DNA from: Saururus chinensis
Taxonomy: Eukaryota; Streptophyta; Magnoliopsida; Piperales; Saururaceae
Length of the DNA stretch: 64,000 nucleotides
Assembly: GCA_035235625.1 (NCBI GenBank)
Contig: CP141149.1
Coordinates: forward strand, 405,001 to 469,000
Reading direction: 5' to 3'
Translations under genes and position numbers: made by a program
Part shown: piece by piece, positions 1 through 11,690 of the stretch
Layout of the letters: each line of letters opens with the position of its first letter
Position numbering within the stretch: position 1 is the stretch's first letter
The notes under the pieces: model-generated
Database searches by the model: none
Seen by the model: only the letters and a program-made list of their open reading frames with translations
Told to the model about the DNA's origin: nothing

Positions 1-1748
1 CGATGGTTTTTACTCATGATTTTAGTAAGGAGCCATGAGTAAATGTTAAATAGCATGTGTATAGTATGTTAATGGGATGTTTATAATGCATGACCATATG
101 CTTAGAATTGAATGTTTCTACCTTGTACATACACACATGGGGGTAATCATGGTGATTGTTGATACTTATGATCAGATATGATGCATGTGTGGCTGATGGG
201 AGCACATTTTATGAATTATTATTAATGTAGAGATTGTTCACGTATGTACCATACTGACTGCATCATGAAACTGATTTTATGAATAAGACTATCGAGATCA
301 GTAGTCGTTGATCGATTGGATGCAATTGTACGATATTGCTTGCCGGGTTGATCGATTGGAGGCTTATTGATTTGGTTTTTATGCCTGAAAGGATGAGGTT
401 TTACGTCCCTCGAGGATGGGTTTTCCTCCCCAGGTAGAGAAGATCAGCAATGTTATAAGGAGACCAAACTATTGAGATTAATTGGACCTAGAGAATCCAT
501 GTTGATTTGTCTAAGTGCACTGGCTTACCATGTATTTTTGCTTGGGACTTTGATTTGACAAGTAGGACTGCTCGAGAGTTTAGTCTTCATTGGCAAGGGT
601 TGCTCAAGGGCTTTGGCCTTGAGGAGAAGGTCTAATTGTTATGAGATTGCTTGAGGGCTATGGCCTGGAGCAGCATGTTTATTCTCTCTATTTTACGAAA
701 CATTTACCATTGTTGATTGTGGTCAATGTGTTAGACGCACATCTCAAGTAGGGTGAATGATTATGGATTAGAGTAAATATGCATAATATGATTGTGTAGT
801 AGAGACTCTTCTCATACAAGATTAAATGTGATGAGTATGCATGATATGATCGTGTAGTAGAGACACTTCTCGCGCAGGTTAAATATGAAGAATATGCATG
901 ATATGATTGTGTAGTAGAGACACTTCTCATGTAGGTAAATGGTTATGGTTATGCATGATGTGATTATGTGTTAGAGACATGTATCATGCAGATTGAATGT
1001 TATGAAGGAGAATAGTTATGCATGGATATGTATGGTATGCTTGAGCCACTCATCATGTAGGATGGATGTTATGTTATAATGTGATTATTTATGCTATAAA
1101 TAGTATATTTGAGATATTTGCATGTAGGATAATTACTTATGAGTAAGTATGGTTATGGTAAGGGAAGTAATCAGAAATGAGATGTTATATGATATGTAGA
1201 TCTCATAGACCATGTTGATAGGTCGTGGTTGTTTTCTTATTTACCATTTATATAGTCAAAACCTTACTAAGTTTATACTCACCCCACTTTCTATTTTCTA
1301 TTTTGTGGATGCATGGTGCGACATGTAGTTGATCATGATTCTCTGAATGAGGAATGGTTGGGGAGTGCTTTGGAGTAGGCGTGGATGCCTCGAGACTCTG
1401 CTATATTTTCTTATTTATTCTGCTTTGATGTTAGAACATTATATATGGTTGATCATGTTCCAAACTCTTGTGGTGTTAGACTTATTTATGACTCTAATTC
1501 GAGCCATGTTTGTCGGCTCAGTGTTCTAAGTTGTGGGTTGAGACTTGAGTACTATTTCTTATTCAAAGTCCTTTATACTTTTTCTTATTTCTCCTGCACA
1601 AATATTTTAAGGTGCGCAACTGAGTATGTGTAATTTACCCACTAGAGGGGTCAAGTCTTCCCCAACGCTAACAATTTGTCGCCTAGTGCGCTTAGACAGT
1701 CCCTTGGACTGGATTTGGCTCGGGTCGGGCATGCGCTAAGGTGTGACA
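1..1748 (+). repeat. Diverged Del/Tekay-type LTR, 3' portion
   Basis: The stretch resembles the 3' half of the long LTRs found elsewhere in the window (18707-22087 reversed, 35976-40367 forward). It shows the same order of landmarks: a GTACCAT/ATCATGAAA block near 250, a GATCGATTGGATGCAAT block near 310, a short-period minisatellite, an ACTCACCCC motif near 1278, and the GGCTCGGGTCGGGCAT...GTGACA terminus ending at 1748. It is clearly more diverged than the others and its 5' part lies off the window. No protein-coding potential is evident. The right edge abuts the copia remnant directly. Confidence 0.75.
735..1000. repeat. LTR-internal minisatellite, ~57-bp unit
   Basis: About four imperfect copies of a unit containing ATGATATGAT.GTGTAGTAGAGAC and CTTCTC are spaced 57 to 60 bp apart (for example near 794, 851 and 910). 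The block sits where other LTRs of this family carry a 55-bp array. Confidence 0.7.
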
Positions 1749-2320
1749 AACATCCCCCTCTATGGGTGAAGGGTTCCTATGGTCCAATAGTAACTTGCGC
1801 TAGTCCTATCGAAGACCAATGCTATTAGTGTGTTGAGAAAATAGATCCACCTATAAAGCCTTCATGAAAGGATCTGCCAACATATTAGTAGTAGGAATAT
1901 GACTCACAATCACTTTTCCTCTCTATTGCATGTCAAATATATAGTAGTAATGCACTTCAATGTTCTTACCCCTGACACTGATCTCCTCATTTTTTAGTGT
2001 CGACACAGATGCCAAATTATTGCAATAAATCTAGAAGGGAGAATCAGTCTAGTCTTCTAGCCCCAATCAAGTTAGAGATTCCTTTATCCATATTAGTTGG
2101 GAAGTTGCAATACTACATGCATAAAACTCAGCTTCCATTGTAGACTTATACACACTATTTTGTTTCTTACTTGCCCACGATATATCTCTGCTTCTAAACA
2201 TGAAGATAAATTTGTGGATTTCCTATCATCTAGATCCCCCACATAGTATGAATCACTATGTCCAGACAATGATAGACTTTTTACATGATAAGTGAGTTTT
2301 AGATTCTTAAACCGTAGAAG
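1749..2320 (-). pseudogene. Ty1/copia RNase H and 3' end, decayed
   Basis: Minus-strand translation gives recognisable copia RNase H text broken by stops: a SWASKKQN..VYKSTMEAEFYA-like stretch near 2100-2190, and the terminal HIPTTNMLADPFMKAL signature near 1870-1915, which closes the polyprotein in Ty1/copia elements. A purine-rich GAGGGGGAT run (minus strand, about 1755-1765) is a plausible polypurine tract just before the expected 3' LTR. No copia LTR follows; the Del-type LTR end is there instead, so the 3' LTR was lost or displaced. Confidence 0.8.
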
Positions 2321-2323
2321 GTA

Positions 2324-3825
2324 TTAGAATACCCTCTTCACCGGTTGCCAATGTTGAAGTCCAGGGTCTACTTGGTAGAGGCTCAGGAAGCCTACCACAA
2401 AACTCAAATCAAGTCTAGTACAGGTCATAACATATATCAAGGTACTAATAGCCTGTGCATATGGCACTGACTCCATCCAAAGTCTATCTTCTTCTATCCG
2501 AGGAGTCATACTCTTAGATAACACAACACCCTTGTATATAGGGGATTCAATGGTCTTCCAACCAATGACATTAAAGTGTTTGGGAATGCTCTCTATGTAT
2601 GACTCTTGAGACATGCTTAGCCTCATAGCTTTTCTATCCCTGTCAATTTTCATCCCAAGGATGTAAGATGCTTCACCTATGTCTTTCATCTAAAACTTAT
2701 CTAAAACTGGGGTTTTAGCTATTCCTTTAAATTGACAATCATACTTAAGTCATTCTCCCTTAAGAGTATGTCATCTACATAAAGTGACAATATCATATAC
2801 CTAGTCCCATCCCGGAAGGTATAAACACAATGATCATGTACATTCACTATGAAACTATATTCACTAATCACCTTGTGAAAAGTGAAGTATCATTGTCTTG
2901 GAGATTGTTTGAGGCCATACAATGATTTTATTAGCTTACACACCTTTTGTTCCTCTCTTGGACTTCACAAAACCCTCAGGTTGTTCTATGCAAATCTCCT
3001 CCTCTAAATCTCCATTTAGGAAGGCAGTCTTTATATCTAAATGGTGCAGCTCTAAATCAAAGTAAGCAATGCATGCTAAGAGACATCTAATTGAGTCAAA
3101 TCTCGAGACAAGTGAGTGTGTCTCTTTAAAGTCCATCTCATACACTTGGGTGAACCCATTGGCCACTAATCTTGTTTTGTACTTGTTTGTTGACCAGTTT
3201 GCCTTAAGCTTCTTTTTGAAGATTCATTTGCACCCTATGGGCTTCCGCCCTTCAGGTGATCCACTATCTCCCAAACCATATTCTTTAGGATTTAATCCAT
3301 TTCCTCTTAAATCGCATTCTGCCATTCTTGAGCATATAGAAGACTCAAAGCTTGCTCAAGGCTAATTGGGTCATCTAGAATAGGTCCATATATTATGATG
3401 TTGTCTTCCCCTAACATTGTATAGAAGTTCCTCAATAGTGTTAAAGGTTTTTTTTCCCTAAATGCCCTTGGTTCTTGATTTGTTTGATTTTGACCTAATC
3501 TAATTACATCATCAGGGTTAGTATTAGGACCAGTCTTTTTTACTATCTCAAATAAATCTACTCTTTTATTAGGTATTTTGGTATTTAATTCTTCTTCTAA
3601 AAAATAAGTGTCTCTAGACTCTATAACCCCCACTGTCCCATACATGTGGTGAACCACAAATTTGTACCCCTTAAAGTTGTCACAACAACCAATAAAGTTG
3701 TACATTATAGTCTTAGGGTCTATCTTAGACCTATGCTAGTTAGGCACCTTTATATGTGCCTTTGGACCCCCACACTCTAAGGTGTCCTAAGCTTGGGTGT
3801 CAACCCCTTAACCATAAGATTTTAC
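2324..3825 (-). pseudogene. Ty1/copia integrase C-term and reverse transcriptase, broken
   Basis: Minus-strand pieces match copia pol in order. An integrase C-terminal stretch with FIGCCDNFKGYKF (3307-3705) is followed by the RT N-terminal part with HHLDIKTAFLNGDLEEEI (2936-3166) and the RT/RNase H connection with ASYILGMKIDRDR and SQESYIES (2324-2689). Frames change and stops separate the pieces, so no enzyme can be made. The upstream edge near 3825 switches abruptly to Ty3/gypsy RT sequence. This is probably the 3' half of the copia element whose gag lies at 24587-24874 and 31583-32158; that link is inference. Confidence 0.85.
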
Positions 3826-4625
3826 AGTTGAGCCTTAAGCTCTTTAAGTTCGGCTGGAGCCATATGATAGGGAGCTTTAGAAATAGGAGTAGTGCCTGGA
3901 ATAAGGTCAATGCAAAACTCTATCTTCCTCTCCGGTGGTAAACCAGCCAAGTCACTAGGGAAGACATCAGGAAATTCCGCCACAACACGAATGGAATGCA
4001 AAGATGGTAACTCCATGTTCAACCCCGTAACACTAGCAAGGAAAGTCTCGTATCCGCTATCGATTCACTTCTTGGCCTTGAAGGATGAGACCAAGAACTT
4101 GCCACTAGAATGCTTCACTCCTTGGAAGATAAAAGGCTTAGCTCTTGGCAACTCAAACTTCACACACCTCCTGCAGCAATCTACATGCAAATGGAACTTA
4201 AACATCATATCCATGCCTAGGATCACATCAAAGTCAATCATCGGCAATATAATCAGATCCATATGTAGCACATGCCCACCGATCTCCTTAGGAATCATCT
4301 CAATATACTTTTCCACTCGAAGAGAGGATGAAGGTGTAAACACACGCAAAGGAACATGCAACAACTTATAACAAGCATCCAACTCATGAGCAAAATGAGG
4401 AGAGACAAAAGAATGAGAGGAACCGGTATCAAATAACACTCTAGCATAGTGGGAGGCAATGAGAATCATACCTTCCACCACACCGGAAGAGTTAGCCGCC
4501 TCCTGCGTTGAAATAGCAAATACTCTCCCTTCATGAGCCGGCTTCTTCCCCTTGCCATTGGGCTGCCCGGTAGGTGCTCTCGCAAGTGGTGCTCCCAGCT
4601 GCCTGGGACTAGAATCAGATGTCAT
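3826..4625 (-). pseudogene. Del/Tekay-type Ty3/gypsy protease and start of RT
   Basis: The open stretch 4065-4625 carries an aspartic protease core: FDTGSSHSFVS with catalytic D, then an ILGMD flap-side motif about 75 residues on. It stops at one TGA (4065-4067), and the same frame resumes with VAEFPDVFPSDLAGLPPERKIEF and PYHMAPAELKELKAQL, the N-terminal RT signature of Tekay/Del chromoviruses. It ends at about 3826 inside RT, so fingers, palm, RNase H and integrase are missing. Upstream it is contiguous with the zinc-knuckle part of gag. The element is dead; protease and RT are only separated by a single nonsense codon. Confidence 0.85.
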
Positions 4626-4801
4626 CTATGCACGTCTCTGAGCACGACAAGCCCTCTGGGGACACTCATTGGCAAAGTGCCCCTTCTGCCGACAATCATA
4701 ACAAGTCATACTAGCACGGTGGTCATGAGGATCCTGTTGCAACTGCTGAGTGTTATGCCTCGCATGACAGGTATCTCGCCACTTATGATCCCGGTGGTTA
4801 C
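4626..4801 (-). pseudogene. Del/Tekay gag C-terminus with zinc knuckle
   Basis: Minus-strand text contains CYDCRQKGHFANEC, a CX2CX4HX4C nucleocapsid knuckle, followed by arginine-rich residues. The upstream frame is cut at 4801/4802 by the end of a solo LTR. The reading frame continues exactly in the other half of gag at 17831-18227 once the insertion and one copy of the duplicated GTAACC are removed, which ties both halves to one ancestral gag. Confidence 0.88.
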
Positions 4802-5454
4802 TGTCACTCCCCGGTGATGCCCGACCTGAGCCGAACCCAGTCCAGGGGCCGGTCAAGCGCATGGGAGCAACGAAGGGAAAATTGAGAAACGGTTTAGCGG
4901 AAGACTTAACCCTAACCACGGGCGACTTAACATAATTACGAAGTATGCACATTCCTTTGAGCAAGAGTAATAAGAAGAAAAGAAAGAGAGTTGCTTAACA
5001 CAAAAGTAAACAACTGTCTCAAACCCACATGCTTAGTCAACTATAGCCCACACTGGCACAAAATAAGTCTTAAGCAACACAACTGTATAAAGTAGCATAA
5101 AAATCCAACAGAGAACCCTACACAAAGGTTCTAAACATAAGATATAAACTAAGGAAAATAAGTCACACAAGAATCTCCACGATCACATCCAAGTCATCTC
5201 TGACCTTTCCTCAAAGAGGAGATTCTGTCCGTCTGCGTGTTGCACCACACAGCCCCAAAGCAAAACACAAGAAAGAGGGGTGAGTTTAACAAACTCAGCA
5301 ATGGTTTTTAATATAACTATCATCATCGGAAATACGATAGCATAGCAATAAACTCATTCATATCTAAGATTGGCAAGGTGTATCATTTTCTGATCACACA
5401 TACACATCACCTAAACCTGCAACATAGTGCATGATCCACATAGTATCATTCACA

Positions 5455-5695
5455 TCATAACAACCTGCATGAATGTATCGCTAACATACATATTCCATCA
5501 TGCATCACATCATAATAACCAACATGAATGTATCTCTAACATACATATTCCATCATGCATCACATCATAACAACCTGCATTAATGTATCTCTAACATACA
5601 TATTCCATCATGCATCACATCCTAATAACCTGCATGAATGTATCTCTAACATACATATTCCATCATGCATCGCATCATGTCAACCTCCATCAAGG
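5455..5695. repeat. 55-bp LTR minisatellite, reverse orientation
   Basis: Four to five copies of a unit with GTATCTCTAACATACATATT and CATCATGCATCACATCATAA, period 55 bp (core at about 5475, 5530, 5584, 5640). It is the reverse complement of the array at 39355-39735. Confidence 0.85.
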
Positions 5696-6533
5696 AGAAA
5701 TCACAATTTAGTGTCACACAGATGGGAACATGAACACAGCCATGAAGGTGTGTCATGGTCCAAAATTCTACACAAGAATTCAAGAAAGTTCGGGGTTGTC
5801 AATCCCTAAAACTGCTCGCCCTGGACGATCCTAGCCGAGGATGTCCCATTCTCACGAAGAGAACCTAGAGCAGGGGTGTTCGCCTAGGGACATCTCCTGT
5901 GGAGGAGACAGCCCGAGTTCCCACACAGGGAACCCTAGAACACATGGTAGCAGGTGCACATGGCATGCCACACTGGATTCTCAGAGTCCAGATGACACTC
6001 ATAATAACAATCTCACAATCCGCAAGACAAGTACACAACTCGTCTCCACATACTTCCATTTCTCTAGTCTCAACCCGGGGAGTGCACTCGTTCCACACAG
6101 GAACTCAAATCAAAACATGTCCTTTCGGACCAATCAAGTTTCGATTAAGCCACGACCGATCAATCCAAAACACAATTTCCCACATTGCATCCAAACAGTC
6201 AAATTCGATTAACCTCGATAAAGCCTCAATTGGAAATCCATTTTCATGATGCATACAGCATGGTACATACGTGGGCAAGGCATACATGAATCCTAATCCA
6301 TGATAAGTGCTCTCATTTGCCCCTAATGCATCATTCATAATATCAAACTTCAACATCATCATTTAAACCCCACATGTGTGTGTACCTAGTAGAAGTACTT
6401 CACTCAATGCATTTCAACATACTTGAAATTAACTCACTACAACACTACACATGTGAATTAACATCTAATTTGAATTCCAGCGGAAATCATAACTCAAGTC
6501 AAAACTCAACCACAATGGCTAAACACATATAAG

Positions 6534-6538
6534 ATCAT
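6534..6538. repeat. Athila target-site duplication, left copy
   Basis: ATCAT directly precedes the element; the identical ATCAT is at 16678-16682. Related uninterrupted LTRs near 20520 and 23049 have a single GATCATTCA at the corresponding place, which gives an empty-site reference. Confidence 0.93.
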
Positions 6539-7957
6539 TGATTGTTTATAATTAAACCCTTTGCAAGTGTACAAGGTAATTGTACTAGGATAAGTATTTA
6601 AGGGTTATCGAACCTCAGGGACGGATGAGTTATTACTAAATCTAAAGAGGAATTTGCTGATTAAAAACTAAATCAAACTTAAACTTTAATTAGGTAAAGG
6701 AAATAAATCAACTAGTTTAAAATAAGAGATTAATTTGATGGAAATTACTTAGGAAATTGAATTCACTATAGAACCATAACAATTCCTTAACTTTTAATCT
6801 AAATCTAGTGTGAACATGAACAAGTATTCTCAGCTACAAGCTAGAATTACTTCAAAAAGAATCATTAATTAACTTCCATGGCATGAACTATCTTCGACAA
6901 TAGCACGGATCATCTACACTAAACTAGCTATAGGCATGACCCGTCTAATCTTAGTATAACTCATCCAAGTCATTAATTATCTGAACATTAAAACTATTGT
7001 ATGACCATCTCATCTAAATCACAGAAATTAGAATCGATGCAAATATCAAAACCATATCAATCTATCATCTACAAGACAATAAATCAACATAGACTTGAAT
7101 AAACATTAAAAGCTCTTCCATTAAAAAGGAAATCCATATCATACAATTGTCATCATTCACAACTGAGATCTAAATTAAAAAGAAAAGAAACTGAAACTTA
7201 TCTCTAGCTTCATCAACTCCTAAGTAAAAGAAAAGTCTAGCCTTCCATGGTAGAAGAAAGCACTTGAATCTCCATTGAAAGCTTTGAGTTCTCTTCCATC
7301 TTCTTCTTCCTTTTTCTCTGAAGAAAATCTATTGGAATCCTCCAATTTTAAGCCAAATATGTATTTTTATAGGCATAAGTTCCGTAGGAAGAAGTCCAAT
7401 ATGAAAAGCATTAAAATTTGGGTCAAACAAGGAAACTGCGCGTTATGCCGATCGATCTCCCTGCATGCCCGATCGATCGGCTACACTGTATTTTCATCTG
7501 AATTCACGTTATCCCAATCGATCGGTAAGTGACCCTGATCGATCGGCTACAGTGTTTCTGTTTTACCGGACTGTTCATATTCTGTTCATTAAGCTTTCCT
7601 TCGTGTCCATATTAATTTCTAACTTGTTTATAACTCCGAAAAGTTGTCCAAATCACTTTAAAGCATGTGAAGACTATTTTCAAGCATTTCAAACATCATC
7701 CAAGTACTTCAATAAGCGCACTTTACCTACAAAACATAAAATACCATATTTTAGACATGTAGAATATAATTAAAATTCCAACTTTGTTTAAATACACATC
7801 TAAACTACTAATAACTACAAAATCATTAATAATTAAACTAAAATACTAATATCTATCTTAATCTAAATAAACCATAACTAACTCTAAATTAACCTAATCT
7901 ATACTAGCAAATAAGGTAAAAAGACATATAAAATAGATATATATTTCATACTTATCA
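6539..7957 (-). repeat. Athila 3' LTR
   Basis: Starts TGATAAGTATG on the minus strand at 7957 and ends with CA at 6539. It aligns end to end with 15259-16677 at equal length. Examples of differences: position 6543 T versus C at 15263, and the AAGACATATA/AAGGCATATA pair near 7920/16640. Confidence 0.95.
7447..7555. repeat. Paired GATCGATC palindromes in Athila LTR
   Basis: Two pairs of CGATCGATCGG-like palindromes separated by about 40 bp, each pair ending in GGCTACA(C/G)TG. The same block recurs in the 5' LTR (16167-16275). A closely similar two-pair arrangement is in the unrelated Del/Tekay LTR at 37966-38070. On the minus strand the block lies about 75-190 bp upstream of the TATA box. Confidence 0.85.
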
Positions 7958-7972
7958 AATACCCCCAAACCT
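7958..7972 (-). other. Athila polypurine tract
   Basis: On the minus strand AGGTTTGGGGGTATT directly precedes the TGATAAG start of the 3' LTR, the expected place for the plus-strand primer. Confidence 0.85.
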
Positions 7973-9684
7973 ATATTTTGCTAGTCCTCAAGCAAAACAA
8001 AAATAAAGTAAAACAACTAATCTAAAAAATAAAAATAAATAAAAGCCACTTTCGTAGGGAATCACAATTGCATTTAGCATATGCAACAAGCCTTTAAACC
8101 CCTAGGTGTCCCTAGTTGGACGAGTTGTGTCTCGTGAGGGTTTGCACTAATGATACCCACAAACATCTAAACCTAAGAAAAATAAAACAAACAAACAAGA
8201 AAACAAAAATTTGAAAAACAATCTTCTCTTAAAAACACATAACTATTTTTAAAAAGAACCAACCACAAATACTTGAAACGAGTAAACAATTAAGATCTGA
8301 TCACTTTCAAGTAAGGAATAATCCATTCTATAACCCCATCTTAGAAATAATTGTGCAACTACATATATACATTTTAAAAACATAAAGTGTAGAAACTTTG
8401 TAGTCATACAATTTCATTCTTTATTAACAAGCATATCTTATGTGACCCATTAACAAAGCTTATTAAAGTTCACTAACTAAAAAAATATAACAATGACAAT
8501 CTTTCATTTTTAACACCTCATAATAAACCCTCATGTAATAGCCATCAAATTCAATTGAATTCAGGGAATAAGAGCATAATATTCTTCAAAATATGACTTG
8601 TGCAATACATAGTTCTATTAAGCTTTCTAAATAGTCCATGTAACAAGCGTTAGGCCAGTGTCCCTAATCCAGTTGGCTCAAGGCACTAGGTGTTGAAACA
8701 CCCCTCAGGCTTAATAACTCGAACTATAAAGGCTACAGAACCAAGTAAGTCATAAAAGAATTTATCTCAACTTTTCACCTTTTGACGCGAACCCTTATAC
8801 TTGCCTAGGCACAAGGTCCGGTTACTCAGTAAAAAGAGAAACAAACCTTTATTTTTATTTTTTTTTCATCATTTTTTTTTTTCATTCAATCTATTTTTTT
8901 TTCCAACTTCTTTTTTTTTCATTCTTTATTTTTTCTATACACACTTATCCCATTTTTTTTCAAATAAAAGCTAATCATAAAAATCTATCATAAAATATTA
9001 AAAATTACTCAATTGCCAAGTTTTCAAAAATATATGCTTAGTTAAAGATATCCCACTAAGACTACAAGTAATAAATCATAAAATTATATTCCTACAAGTT
9101 TCATGTGTGTGAAATGTGATTTAAAAATATAAGCACAATTATCCAAGATAATGAAAATAAAATAGAAATTACTCACTTAATCATTTTCATCACTTAATTA
9201 ATTACTTGAACTTTCTTCATGAAATTGATCTCTTTAAAAACAGACATATACTTTTAAAAGAAAATAAGCAATAAAACCCACTTAAAAGAAAAGAAAATAA
9301 AAGAAAATACTCTAAAACATCCTAAAAGAAAAATAATAAAGAAAAATATATTTCTACACCCCCAAACCTAAACTGAACATTGTCTTCAATGTTAAAGAAA
9401 ATATATACTACAATGACAAGAATAAGTAAGAGAGGGAAAGAGATCACCTAAAAGCATAACTATTCCACTAATCTGAAAAGTGAAGTACATAGGATTTAGA
9501 AAACATGAGAAACATACAGGTAAAGAGCAATTTCCCAAACCTAAAATACCAATCTACCAGAAAAGAGATAAAAAATAAAAATAAAATAATAATAAAAATA
9601 AAAAAAGAAAGAAAAGAAAAGATAAAAGTAGCCCCTGCACAGCTAAATATCAGCATCATCAGAATCATCGACATCAGTATAACT
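7973..9684 (-). other. Athila 3' non-coding region
   Basis: About 1.7 kb of AT-rich DNA between the third ORF and the 3' LTR. It has a T-rich low-complexity run (8845-8960 on +), a second polypurine-tract-like motif at 9356-9370, and near the LTR the TGCTTGAGGACTAGCAA segment (minus strand). No ORF of substance was seen. Confidence 0.75.
9356..9370 (-). other. Second polypurine-tract-like motif
   Basis: Minus strand TAGGTTTGGGGGTGT, nearly identical to the terminal tract at 7958-7972 but 1.4 kb upstream of it. Confidence 0.55.
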
Positions 9685-10779
9685 CTAATCACTATCATCT
9701 GCATCTGCTGGAGCTGACTGGCTACGAATCAAATTAGCTAGTCCCTGTATAAGTCCCCTCATCTCTGTCATCTGAGTAGCCATCTGAGCATCTATATGGG
9801 CAGTAAGCCTCGTCTGAAACTGTGCCAGAGAAGAATCAATATGTCCGCGAAGACGATGCTCCATCTCCAGGAAAGAGTCGTTAGCATGTGCGGGAATGTG
9901 CTGCTCAGCTGCAACCTCTGGTACACCCTCTGGGGTTGGCTCCTCCTCGTTCACCTCGTCGAATGCTGGTCGAGGTGGACGATGTGTGATCATCCGGTTT
10001 AGGGTGGCCTGGGAAATGACCCCTAAACCTCGGCTCGTGGGTGCATATGAAGGAAAATCCAAATGAAAGTGAACAAAAATCCGCTCCAAAAGAAAAGGAA
10101 AAGCTAATCGAGCATCCACTGGTCCAGAAACTATATCTGCCATCCGTGCGAAGACAAAGGAGGGCAAGTCGATGTGAATCCACTCCGCACGACCCAGAAT
10201 ATAAAGAAGGCGAGCTAAGGTGAAGTCAACCTTCTCATGACGATGGAACCATATGTCATACTCCAATATCAGATGTGCAAAACGATAGTCCCGCGTCATG
10301 AGAGAAGCTGGCAATCCATATGTGAGAGATGGGCCTCGCTCCTATCCCATAAGAGTCCCCGTGATAGTATACTCATCAGGAAAAGCAAAATCAGCAAAAG
10401 AGGGATAAGTGAAGCTGGAGCGCGCGAGACCCATCACTACAGCTATAAGATCTGGTGTGACAATGATCGTAATATCTCCAACGGTGCTGACAATATATCC
10501 CATCTCATTAAGAACGGCGGATGCATAAAAAGATCGGACCTGCTCATGATGTACGCGAGCGTCAGGGGCTGCAATCTGTGAGAAAAATGAGTACCAATCC
10601 TCTCGCTCCATAAGCCATGACTGGGCAGCAGTAATGGTGGGGACAAACTCCACCTGTCGCTCGTAAACAATAGGCCGAAGATGTAGATCGGCAGCGGCGG
10701 TAGTAGACGATGAAGCACGCGAAGTAGAAGATGCGCCCTTCCTCTTCTTCGGAGCTTTAGGACGAGAACTGTGCGCCAT
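9685..10779 (-). CDS. Athila third ORF (plant transposon protein-like), one in-frame stop
   Basis: About 364 codons read in a single frame from ATG at 10779, interrupted once by TAG at 10342-10344 (segments of 145 and 209 residues). The N-terminus is basic and serine-rich (KAPKKRKG, then an S/T/A run). The central part has the alternating pattern of the domain annotated in plants as putative plant transposon protein, with VRSFYAS.VLNEMGY, ITPDLIA.VMGL and later FTLARLLYILGR. The C-terminus is acidic with a coiled-coil-like stretch near residues 290-345. It occupies the slot where Athila elements carry their env-like or extra ORF; no signal peptide or obvious membrane anchor is seen, so an envelope role is not supported. 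The single TAG may be a mutation; readthrough cannot be judged from sequence. Confidence 0.7.
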
Positions 10780-11690
10780 AGATCTGCAAAAAGCTCAAAA
10801 ACAAGTGCTAAAAGGGATATGGAAGTGACTAGAAAGCAGAAAAATTTTTGTACACGCCCAATAATGTCAAATTACAAAAATACCCCTAGAAAAAAAATTG
10901 AGCAGAAATGTCCCACATTAAAGTATAATATGTACAAGTGAAAATTGAGCATCTTTTGTAAAGCAAGTACATATAAGCGGATCCATTAAAGCCTCAAAAA
11001 TTGAAATTTTCGACAAAAACAGTGCGGACTGAAAAATCCGAAATCTACCGAACATAATGCCTTAATCAGTCAATCAAATTATACCAAATGATCAATCTAA
11101 AGTGTAAAAGACATTTCTAACAAATTTCCACAAAAATTTGCACCCGATTTTGTCAAAAATTGAAAGAAAAATGCAAAAAATCGAATTTGGGGCTTACCAG
11201 TGAAACAGAGGGACAACGTGAAATAGAGGCTGATTCAGCTCAAATTGACACCGGAAATGGATTCTACACAAAAAATCGGAGAGGAGGGATGATTGTTGGA
11301 CAAAAATCTCGCCGGATAGGGGACGGAAGACGGCGGAGGAAAACAACGGCGCGGCGGAGGAAAAAAACGACTGCGGAATGCACTGGCCGGCGCGCGCGTT
11401 GTAAGTGACGACTCGACCGTTCGAACGAACTACTTATCGATCGATCGGGAACAGTCCCGATCGAACGGGAAAACACAAATTTTTTTTTTTTTTTGAAAAA
11501 AAATCCAGTTAATTAACTAAAGTACTAAATAAATAAATAAAAAAATCACTAAATGGATTAAATAAAGGAAATTTAATTAAAACTAAAAGAAAAGGAGAGA
11601 AAATACACATAAAAACACATCGAATAAAACAAGGGTTGCCTCCCTAGAAGCGCTAAGTTTAGTGTCTTCAGCCAGACAGTGTGCACTCCC
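10780..11690 (-). other. Athila spacer between integrase and third ORF
   Basis: About 0.9 kb without convincing coding text. A block at 11405-11470 carries CGTTCGAACG and CGATCGATCGG palindromes like those in the LTRs, followed by a T run at 11480-11494 on +. The spacer could hold a splice acceptor or internal promoter for the third ORF, but neither is recognisable with confidence. Confidence 0.6.

Noticed and set aside
9685-10314. Envelope protein for the Athila third ORF
   Set aside because: No signal peptide, fusion peptide or transmembrane segment visible; the pattern fits the plant transposon protein family better.
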